From Gadus chalcogrammus (taxonomy: Eukaryota; Chordata; Actinopteri; Gadiformes; Gadidae): a stretch of DNA of 64,000 nucleotides. Positions 55,327-64,000 of this stretch are shown here, piece by piece. The position numbers and the translations under genes are program-made. The stretch's first letter is position 1. Every line of letters begins with the position of its first letter. The stretch spans positions 29,105,335-29,169,334 of the forward strand of contig NC_079427.1 in the NCBI RefSeq assembly GCF_026213295.1. Reading direction: 5' to 3'. The notes under the pieces were generated by a model, which saw only the letters and a program-made list of their open reading frames with translations, did no database searches and had not been told where the DNA came from.

Positions 55327-57365
55327 AGGTAACTTTATTTGTACCCAAGGGTAGATTTGGTGGCAGGTAAAAAGAGTGGGCTGCATACACACATTACACA
55401 AAGACAACATTGACAGAAGACAATGACATAACAGTAACAACAAGTGCTTCAGACGTAGAGATATAGATAAAAAGTACACAATAGTACTATCAAAATACCG
55501 TTGATAAAATACAGAATAAAAACCACCATATCAAATACAAAAAGACTGGGTCAATAAATGAATGAATAAATAGATTAGGAAGGCTGTGCATAATTTATAA
55601 AGATTAGTGTGTAGTCTACAAATAGCCTAAGTATTGTTCAGGGTCTTAATAGCTGAAGGAACAAAACTACCTCTGTACCTTTTGGTTTTACCTGTAGGCA
55701 TTTTAAACCTACGGCCTGATGGGAGGAGCTGGAATTCACCATGTAGTGGGTGGGATCCATCTTCTAGGATGGACCCAACTAGCCTCTGTAGCTGCCTAGT
55801 GTGAAGGGTTTCTAGGTTTAGCTGTGGCTCTCCAATTAACCAACTAGCCCACCTCACAATCTGATTCAGTGAGTTTTAATCTTTCAGGGGTAGGTTGCTG
55901 AACCAGGACACCAGGCTAAAGGAAATAACAGATTCAATGGAGCATCTGTAAAACATAGTGAGCATCTTTCTGTCAATATGGAAGGAGGACAGTTTCCTTA
56001 GACAATGTAGGCGCTGGTTCGCCTTTTTATACACAGCCTCACAGTTTGCCTCAAAACTTTGTTTGCTGTCGATGATGGATGGTCCTAAGGTATTTGTAGT
56101 TGTGTACACACTCCACTATCTGACCATTTGCCTTGGGGAGTTTCCTAAAGTCTACATGCATATTTTTGGTTTGGAAATGTTCATCTGTAGGAAGGACCGT
56201 TCACACTAATTTACAAAATCCTGGACAACTGGGCCATGGCCTGTCTCATTTCCTTGTAGCAGGCCGACAATGACAGAATTATCTGCATACTTTAAAATGA
56301 ATCTGTCCTCCCTGCTGCTGCGGCACATGTTTGTGTAGAGAATGAACAGAAGAGGGTACAGAAAACAGCCCTGAGGGGAGCAAGTGGAGGAACAGATCTG
56401 GGCCCCTTTTCCCGATAACGATGGATCCACGCTCGTACTATATAATTTCATTTGTGAGGAAATTTTTCACAGAAGTCTGATGCAGTAGTTCACATTTGGG
56501 TTTAAGAATGCACACATTTTGGGCATGTTCTCAGATTTTGAAACACGAGTGTGCAAATGTGTTTTGCACCAACTGCGCTGCAATGATTGTAGCAAAACTG
56601 TCAATTGCATGACTCTTTGAAGTTGTGATGCACAGGATAGGATTTGTGCACCTGCTGTCACACAGACTTGTGAACTCGTAGACCCTATTTTGTTTTTACA
56701 ATGGTAGAAGAACTATTTACGATTTCAAATGTACTGTTACTCAGTTATGACTTTAGAGTACACATGCAAAATAAATATTTACGACTTCAAATTTACTGTT
56801 ACACGTTTGTGACTTTAGTGTACGCATACAAAATCTGCAGTTACAGGTGCTAAAGACTTTTGCTACAATAATACCTTCATAGGTTAGCCAAGTCTCAGTG
56901 AACGCCATCACGCAGCAGTTTTTGTAATCCTTAAGGAAGCAGGCATTTCCCTGGAGGTCATCCAATATGTTGCTTATGGATTGGACGTTACCCAGGATCA
57001 TTGAGGGCAGCGGAATCCGGTTGAACCAAATCTTCCTCAGTCGTAGCCAGACGCCTCCACGGTCCACGCTTACCCCTTTTTCTTCGTCGATGTTTTCAGG
57101 ACATCTTCGGATGAGATCCGGAATCTGTTGCGCGACGTCCCGCACGCCAGCCGGTCTCACAAAGTTAAGTCGCAGCAACTCACTTCTACCGTATTGCCTC
57201 CTGGCCGGGAAGGCAGAGATAATATCCAGGTATAACAGGAGGGATAGCAAAAATATCGATGCGACGCGAAAAATATCCATATCGCTTCAGTCAAGAGCAC
57301 CGTGCACAGTTAAGGTCGACCTAAACAAACGTCAAACATAAAAATACAGCCAAACTTTTCGTGCC
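55322..57365 (-). mobile_element. Degraded LINE (CR1/L2-like), internally deleted
   Basis: On the minus strand: a 5' ORF at 56753-57280, reverse transcriptase remnants at 56206-56451 (GCFLYPLLFILYTN, YADN in place of YADD) and 55876-56109, a C-terminal remnant at 55627-55857, and a 3' end AAATAAAGTTACCTTACCTT at 55322. Frames are broken, and the middle of the reverse transcriptase is missing or replaced. Confidence 0.75.
56753..57280 (-). pseudogene. LINE ORF fragment: N-terminus and start of endonuclease
   Basis: Starts MDIFRVASIFLLSLLLYL, a hydrophobic leader like a signal peptide. It continues through PLPSMILGNVQSISNILDDL and reaches an endonuclease motif (MAFTETWL), after which homology fails and the frame ends. 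Non-functional because the rest of the endonuclease and the reverse transcriptase are not in frame. Confidence 0.7.
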
Positions 57366-57914
57366 GGTCGCAGCGTACGCATGCGCCCAAGGTTAATCCT
57401 ATATATATATATATAAATCTGAGGAAGATTTGGTTCATATAGTGTTATTCTACATTAGCCACAGTCATTGAAATATTGATTTATGTTTTGAATTGTTTCC
57501 ACCGAGGGGGAAAAAGGAACTACGTAATACAAAACAAATATAATCATTTTTAAAGATGGTGTGTTGTGTTTTTATGACAATAAGCCTTTGTAAACCTATT
57601 TATCTATACTATATATTTTGATAAGCCAAAATACGTGAAATTTAAATTAAAACATTATCGAATATAGCTGATATGTCTTTTTTATTTAAATGTATAACAT
57701 GGCTTGTAGGTTGGACAACTTTAATGAATGAATTTACTTACACCACTTCAGGGAATTCAGGATAGAAACTCCTTTGTCTTTTATTCCAAAGACTTCATCC
57801 GAAGTATAACTGGTCAAACAAGCCTGGAAAGAAGCCGTGTTGACAAAGTAAGTGGTCCAACTAAATTGCTATGATGACAGTGTTGGCCTCTGGTCACCTG
57901 CAGCAGACTAGTAT

Positions 57915-58215
57915 TCACCTGGAGCTCTAGTAACAGACAAAAAGTATCACCTGGGGTTCTAGTAACAGACACATCGTATCACCTGAAGCTGTAGTAACAG
58001 ACACTTGTATCAGCTGGTGCTCTAGTAACAGACACATAGTATCACCTGGAGCTCTAGTAAGAGACACATAGTTTCACCTGGAGCTCTAGTACCAGACACA
58101 TATTATCACCTGGTGCTTTAGTAACAGACACATTGTATCACCTGGAACTCTAGTAACAGACGCATAGTATCACCTGGAGCTCTTGCCACCTGCAGAGACA
58201 ATATCACCTGGAGCT
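57915..58215 (+). repeat. Minisatellite, unit about 36 bp, about 8 copies
   Basis: The unit contains TCACCTGGAGCTCTAGTAAC then AGACACATAGTA, with scattered substitutions. It ends immediately before the GC-box region of the pitpna-like gene. Confidence 0.93.
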
Positions 58216-58382
58216 GCGAGGGGCGGTCCGAACTTCCACGCTCCGCCCCTTTCTACAAAGCGCATCTTTCAGGAAGAAACCCAATACAACTCCAAACTTT
58301 GGGACCGACTGTGTCGACCGACAAGGAAGGCTTTGGACTAAATAAGTGTGTATGCTGCTTTTGGACGGAAAGAACTATCACA
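58216..58382 (+). promoter_or_regulatory. Probable promoter / 5' UTR of the pitpna-like gene
   Basis: GAGGGGCGGTCC and GCTCCGCCCC (two GC boxes facing each other) about 140-165 bp before the start codon at 58383. No TATA box. Consistent with a housekeeping-type promoter; inferred from position. Confidence 0.5.
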
Positions 58383-58399
58383 ATGATCATTAAAGAATT
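58383..58399 (+). CDS. pitpna: pitpna-like coding exon 1
   Basis: 17 coding nt: ATG plus four codons (MIIKE) and two bases of Phe. Start chosen by match to the family N-terminus and the perfect GTAAGT donor. Confidence 0.7.
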
Positions 58400-58617
58400 G
58401 TAAGTAGACCCTAATCGAGCAATACGAATGTAGGTACTATACTGGAATGAGAATGAAGCGCGATTTTCCCTGGATGTTTTCTGACGATCCGGATTCCCCA
58501 CGAACAGTGAGGTCCGATCAATGTTAAATAAAAGGTGTAAAGCGTTCTTCATTGATTAAGGTTATACCTACTGATAGGTGAGTGTATCTAGTAGGTAGGT
58601 GAAGGCGAAGCACTTTC

Positions 58618-58671
<54 letters not shown>

Positions 58672-58677
58672 TAGGCC

Positions 58678-58752
<75 letters not shown>

Positions 58753-59673
58753 ACATATGCACTCTATATAGAACATGTTGGCCCAGTTCAGGGTCACCTG
58801 AAAGCAGACCGGTGTTATTTTTCCGTTTCTTATTTTGAGGCATTTTCGAGGGTGATGTTTTCCCCTTACGAACCACCTAGGCAGTTTCCAGCAGGCACTA
58901 ATAACGATCTCAACCTATTATGGGAGTCCTTCCTGACCAAAGTGAAATAATGTTTCCACAATTGTTTCAAGCAAGTATGATAAGTGATACTTTATCCTCG
59001 TTCACACTAGGCGGATGTAGACGACCAGTGGAGATGAATGAGTGCTGCTTGATGTCAACACAGTCTTTTCATGTTTCTTAAAGCCACTGTGAGGCTTTAA
59101 GCCAACAACACTGCCACACGGATCTGTTTCTAATGAAATATTCATGTCTCAGTGGACCAGCAACAGGTGGCCATTAAATGGCTACTGTATCATAGCACAC
59201 AAGACAGACATGATGTAGGTTACACCTAGACACAAGATGGATATTTGCATGTGCTCATAGTGCGAGATACAACCTCCTTGATGAATAAAAGCCCCATTAA
59301 TATACCTATCTAAAAGTGATCTTGGACTTCAACAACATCTCTGGCCCAAAATGACCTTAAGATGTAGAATAAATGATCAAAAGGGGGGTAACATAATGAC
59401 TTATAAGGTATAACACATTAAATCAAACAAACTGAGGAGACAGGGTCACATGGATACTATAGTCTGAAGACCATAAACTCTTCCAAGATGCAATCCACTT
59501 CAACCAAAGGTCACACTGACTCAGCGCCGAGCCAGCATTTCACCATGCTAGGCCAATAGGTTTAACCCACCACTGCGTTTCCTCTTTCAGTGTTGATAGA
59601 GAAAATTCTAATGAATCTCCTTCTCATCTCTGTTTTATCCAGCCGTGTGGTCCTGCCCATATCCGTGGAAGAG
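58383..59673 (+). CDS. pitpna: Class I phosphatidylinositol transfer protein, first two coding exons (3' partial)
   Basis: Cytosolic PI/PC exchange protein. Exon 1 is 58383-58399 (MIIKE plus TT) with donor GTAAGT. Exon 2 is 59643-59673 (acceptor TTTATCCAG, donor GTAAGG). Joined they read MIIKEFRVVLPISVEE, which aligns with the start of vertebrate PITPs (human PITPNA MVLLKEYRVILPVSVDE, PITPNB MVLIKEFRVVLPCSVQE), including the same exon break after the E-F/Y codon. Both exons are too short for ORF calling. Exon 3 (YQVGQLYSVAEASK region) is not seen and presumably lies beyond the window. Adjacency to slc43a2 favours pitpna over pitpnb. Confidence 0.75.
58625..58748 (+). repeat. (AC)n and (AT)n microsatellites in pitpna-like intron 1
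   Basis: About 22 AC units at 58625-58669, then about 32 AT units at 58685-58748. Confidence 0.97.
59643..59673 (+). CDS. pitpna: pitpna-like coding exon 2
   Basis: 31 nt encoding RVVLPISVEE; matches exon 2 of vertebrate PITP genes in length and content. Confidence 0.75.
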
Positions 59674-62477
59674 GTAAGGACTCTATCTACTAACTCTCCA
59701 ACATTCCTATGTCATCTATCTTTCTCTAGTTCCCTTCCTCTTCTCACCTTATCGCTCCCATTGCTTCCAAATAAACCATTCCATTATTTGGGCTTTAAAC
59801 CTGAATAATGAGGTACTATGTCAGAAAGGTTTTCCTTTGTATGTTTTTATGCACAGATTTAAGCTTGCATAGGTTAAGGAGATTTTCATTCTGAGCTTCA
59901 ACTGACAAGAGGAAAGCTTTGTGAATACAAAACAATAACAATTTGCCCAAGCAACCACTATTATATTAGAACATTGTTCTTCACAATGACCAGTCTATTT
60001 GTCCCATGAAGGCCGCTTTGGCGAGAACGATGAATGTTCAATGAACTCGGCTATACCTCAGCCAAACCAGAACTACTGGTATGCACCTCTGTGTACTTAC
60101 TACCTGTTAAATACCAATGCCTTTTGTGTGATGGGAGTCATTTCAGGTAAAACGGGTTATCATGACTCAGGGAGGGAACGTAATGAATTAAACTGCAACT
60201 GAAAATGGGAATCATTGCCCATGGGTAAGCAATGAGGACTCCCCTACACGTGCATGACAGGATGGGTGTTTGAGTGGAGGCCACGAGGGCAAGGCCATCC
60301 TGCTGCCCATCCAGCTTGTTCCTTGGCTTCTTGGTGACACTGAGAAAGTCACGTTGCCTTAAGCAAATATCACAGTAAGCCAATGGGTTTTTTGTGTGTG
60401 CTTATAGAATGATTTAGGGTATTATAATGAGCTGTCTGTGATGCTCTGGCTACACTGTAGGATGTCAATTGTCACAGAGGGTACATGAGTTTTGGAACCA
60501 CTAGCCTAGGGAAAACTATTAAGTCTGCTAGTGTGCTAGCCTAAGGGCTTTCGTTTCTTGGGATCAGCATTGGATCCAAAATCAATTGTTGATTCAGTAC
60601 ATATGGCTCTCTATGTTTAGGAAACATAGGATCTCGAATCTACTCCAGACCGCTTTGCGCTTTGAAAAGGTTATATCAACAGATTGCAATAATATAAAGG
60701 GTTAGAAATCAAAATAAATCAAATAAAAGGAAGTTGTGGAATTTATTCTGAATCACAGATGATAATAATCGTGATTATTAGATTCATCTAGTTATTTATT
60801 CATGCATTTTTCACCCCTACTTAGCCTACATTTACCATCGAGTCTTGAGTCTATGAAGTGAAATATTGTTAAAGAGCCATGCTTTTTAAGCCTGAGGGAG
60901 TATCAGTCTTGCTATACTTCATTCTTGTTTTAATCTAAAGCCCTCCCTTCCCCTCCTCTTGACCTCTTCATCCCAAAATCCTGTAACCGGGAAATTCCCC
61001 CCCACCACCACAATGTGCAAAGACGTTTCAAGGCATTTATTTAAGCTTTATTAAACAAAAAAAAGCCATTTGAGACACCCCTAGAAAGATTATATTGATC
61101 TTTTAGTATATCATAGCCATTGTTGACCAAACAAAATAAAATTCCCAGCCCCAAACAAAATAAGAAGCAGGTTACAAAAGGAGTTGTAGAGAACTTCTCA
61201 CATTCACAGCAAAAGTAATATTTTTCTTGTGATTTGATCTACACAAACTCGATATCAAATGAAAGCTGAGACACTGATTCCAACAGTCCACTCCGCCGAA
61301 CTAGAGGAAAAAAAAAAAGAATGAAAAAGTCAAAAACAAACTTCACTTTTTATTTTTACAACCAAAAATGATGTCTTACCTATTTAATTTTTATCCTCAT
61401 GATTGTGTTTAATCACATAAAACCCCCATAAACGGATAATCCAGTGTCTGGCTAATATTTGCAACTAAACATTGTGTGTGCTAAGAGAGGGTTTCAGAAG
61501 AAATAGGTAAATTGCCTTCAACAACAACACACATTCTTCATCACTTTCTGATAGCCTTACTACTACTTTATTTGGCTTGGTGTAATTTAATTCTATTCGA
61601 CCTGACCTTTTAAATTGAGGGGTCAGATGTCAAATTTGTAAATTGGGTTCTGAAGATATCTACCAGTTTGTATTTCATCAAGTTGATATTGTCAAATTTG
61701 CCTTGGATTGATTATTTGGAGATCTGCCTAAACCTACCTCTGCTAAAACCTCTATCTCTGCTCTACTTCACTTTATTGGCATCACAAATTGACCCATGTA
61801 CTCACTCAACTCAGCTCTTGTCCTATGGCCCTATAGAGTAATAGGGTGACCAACTGATTTGCGCTAAGTGGTATTTAATCAAAACATGAAGTTTATTTCA
61901 GGCAGAAATGAAATCTTCAACTTATGCGTAGCATAAGTGGAATTTTTCACTCTTACCAAGTAGTATCCACATTGATTATTTCACTTGCGCAACAATCTCA
62001 CAGGTTTTAACTTTTTTTTTTTTTTTTTTTCAATATTTCATGTTATTGCACTGACAGTTAACATTCCCAAAGTAAATATACTCTATTTACTTTGGGAATG
62101 TTATGTTCTAAATAAAACTCAGAAATAGGCCTAATTATGAGGATGTGATCTGATACCATGGCAAAGACTAACACACTGACTTGTCACCGCTTGCCGTTTC
62201 TTCAGACAAAAGCCAAAAGCGATCTGGTCCATATCTGGCTGAACCTGACCGACAGACCGGTATCATGAAACTGTTCAACTTGTCTTTGTTGTCGCTGTAG
62301 TCTATGATGGATCAGACAGGCGAGGCCAATGTGACACACGCACACACTGGTTCTACACGTCAAGTCACATTCCTGAGATCCTAGTCGATCACAGCAACCT
62401 ACGGGAGCAACCACGCAGCAGAACCAAAAGCCCCCAGTCGGGTCAGTTCTGTGACTTCGCCAGAGATAGAAAGACTT

Positions 62478-62780
62478 CATCCAGGCTACTACTACACTGT
62501 ATAAGGGCAAAAACCCTGCATCCAGGCTACTCTGTGTATGAGGGCTAAAACCCTGCATCCAAGCTACTCTGTGTATGAGGGCTAAAACACTGCATTCAGG
62601 CTACTCTGTGTATAAGGGCTTAGCGACTGCATCCAGGCTACTCTGGGTATGAGGGCTAGAGACTGCATTCAGACTACTCTGTATGAGGTCTTAAAGACCA
62701 CACTGTATGAGGGCTTAGAGGTTGCTCTGTGTATGAGGGCTTAGAGTAGGCATCCATGCTTCTCTGTATGAGGGCTTACG
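62478..62780 (+). repeat. Minisatellite, unit about 40 bp, about 8 degrading copies
   Basis: The unit is like GCATCCAGGCTACTCTGTGT then ATGAGGGCTAAAACCCT. Later copies shorten to about 30 bp and diverge. Confidence 0.9.
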
Positions 62781-62995
62781 CTATCCAGGCCTGGCAGGGC
62801 CCAACTTTATCATTAGGGGAACACGATGCATACCTCTGTATGCATCGTGTTGATGTGTTTAACGGTGTCCTGGTGATTCTGTGTTTTCTTTTAAAGCCCA
62901 ACGCAGTCTCTTGGTCGCTGACTCAACCTTCTGTGGCACTGCCCATGTGACTCATGCATGCGGCATTAGTAACAGAGCGACTCCACGTCTCACCC

Positions 62996-63121
<126 letters not shown>

Positions 63122-63407
63122 TGGCCAGAGTTCGTAGTGGACAGGACTCTTTTGCTGAAGGGAAGGATTTGAAGTCTGAAGTCAGAAGTCAGTCAGTCCT
63201 TTACAGAAAATCTAATTATTGGGTTGGTCCGACTATGAGTGGATTATTAAGATGCATGGATACACCTTAGTTGGACTAAAATCTAACCAAATTGAGTTTC
63301 TCATAGTCTTATTAAGACCCCTAGATTATTAGATTGAGTTGCATAAAGGCTCAGTTATGCTCCCATTTCGTTCGTAAATAGAGACATACGTTATCAACGG
63401 TCTAAAC

Positions 63408-64000
63408 CAGGGGTGTCAAACGTACGGCCCACGGGCCGGATCAGGCCCGCAAACGGGTTTAATCCGGCCCGTGGGCCGGATCAGGCCCGCAAACGGGTTT
63501 AATCCGGCCCGCGAGATGATTTTGTGAAGTACAGTATTGTAAAAGAAAATATATATATATATATAAAAAAAATAATATTTCTTTTTATAAAAATCCTTCC
63601 TAGCATTACATGGATTGCATTGACTGGCACTGATTAATTTGTTGTACATTGAACTAGTGGACAATTGTGTGTAACTGGAAGTCGCTTTGGAATGTAACGT
63701 AAAATGATCTGCTATTTTTCAATGAAGGAAACTTCTTAATGTGTCCACTAGAAGTCGCAATAGCAATTATGTTAAGCAAGCAAACTTTATACCGGGGCTG
63801 AGCAGGGAGCAAGTATAAACAGGTAGTGCAGCTAGCCCGGAGCTACCTAGTCGTTCTGCCTTATACTTTCAACATTATGCGCTTTGGCACTCTCATTGCC
63901 CCAAAATGTCTCTGTCAAAAAGACGAAAAGTGGACACAGAGTGCAGAGTTTTCCAAGAAAAATGGTCATCGTCCTTTTTATTCACGGAAGTAAATGGGAA
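63408..64000 (+). mobile_element. hAT DNA transposon, left part
   Basis: Begins CAGGGGTGTCAAACG, the classic hAT end, followed by CGGCCC/GGGCCG-rich subterminal sequence and then an ORF start. A segment of about 44 bp (GTGGGCCGGATCAGGCCCGC and onward) is present twice at about 63430-63518. The right end is outside the window; the 8 bp preceding the element are GTCTAAAC. Confidence 0.8.
63906..64000 (+). CDS. hAT transposase N-terminus (3' partial)
   Basis: ATG at 63906 opens MSLSKRRKVDTECRVFQEKW then SSSFLFTEVNG and runs off the window. This is the characteristic start of the hAT transposases annotated in fish as GTF2IRD2-like or EPM2AIP1-like proteins. It is 498 bp inside the hAT end, a normal position. 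Whether the full ORF is intact cannot be judged here. Confidence 0.75.
   Translation, partial: MSLSKRRKVDTECRVFQEKWSSSFLFTEVNG

Noticed and set aside
55036..55479. Tyr/Val/Met or His/Ile/Tyr repeat proteins
   Set aside because: Translation of ACAT and AT microsatellites.
57915..58215. Regular 36-bp repeats resembling a CRISPR array
   Set aside because: Head-to-tail copies without unique spacers, in a vertebrate genome, with no cas genes. It is a minisatellite. The same holds for 62478-62780 and 32621-32775.

Overview
This is vertebrate, almost certainly teleost, genomic DNA. Evidence: short coding exons separated by introns with consensus splice sites; three genes whose human counterparts cluster at 17p13.3; fish-type SINE, LINE and DNA-transposon remnants; and an exceptional load of long dinucleotide repeats, mostly (AC)n/(GT)n of 90-135 bp. 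That repeat density recalls codfishes (Gadiformes), but this is an inference. No prokaryotic, organellar or CRISPR feature is present.

Layout. (1) About 1.1-12.9 kb, + strand: the 3' half of a class I myosin gene (myo1c). Eighteen exons encode the late motor domain, the calmodulin-binding IQ neck and the complete TH1 lipid-binding tail, ending in the APRLNSR terminus of myosin-Ic. (2) About 15.5-50.0 kb, + strand: slc43a2 (LAT4-type neutral amino-acid transporter). Thirteen coding exons join in frame to a 577-aa, 12-TM protein, and a possible TATA-driven non-coding first exon lies at 15.6 kb. (3) From 58.2 kb, + strand: the first two coding exons (16 codons) of a class I phosphatidylinositol transfer protein (pitpna-like); the rest lies beyond the window. 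(4) 63.4-64.0 kb: the left end of a hAT DNA transposon with the start of its transposase.

Between and inside the genes lie: an apparently intact 1070-codon non-LTR retrotransposon ORF (25.1-28.3 kb, antisense in a slc43a2 intron); a broken second LINE (55.3-57.4 kb); two hAT elements with exact 8-bp target duplications; TTAA-flanked elements, three of them chained end to end at 43.9-47.9 kb; PIF/Harbinger-like elements; two related 'TGTCA' elements with iterated ends; SINE fragments; and several minisatellites.

The three genes are functionally independent: a membrane-linked actin motor, an amino-acid uniporter and a lipid transfer protein. Their grouping is conserved synteny, not an operon. 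slc43a2 followed by pitpna matches the human order and orientation, whereas myo1c is on the other side of slc43a2 and INPP5K is missing from between. No new multi-gene system was found. The most interesting signals are mobile and tandem repeats pressed against splice sites, an inverted repeat pair bracketing four myo1c exons, and the nested transposon stack.
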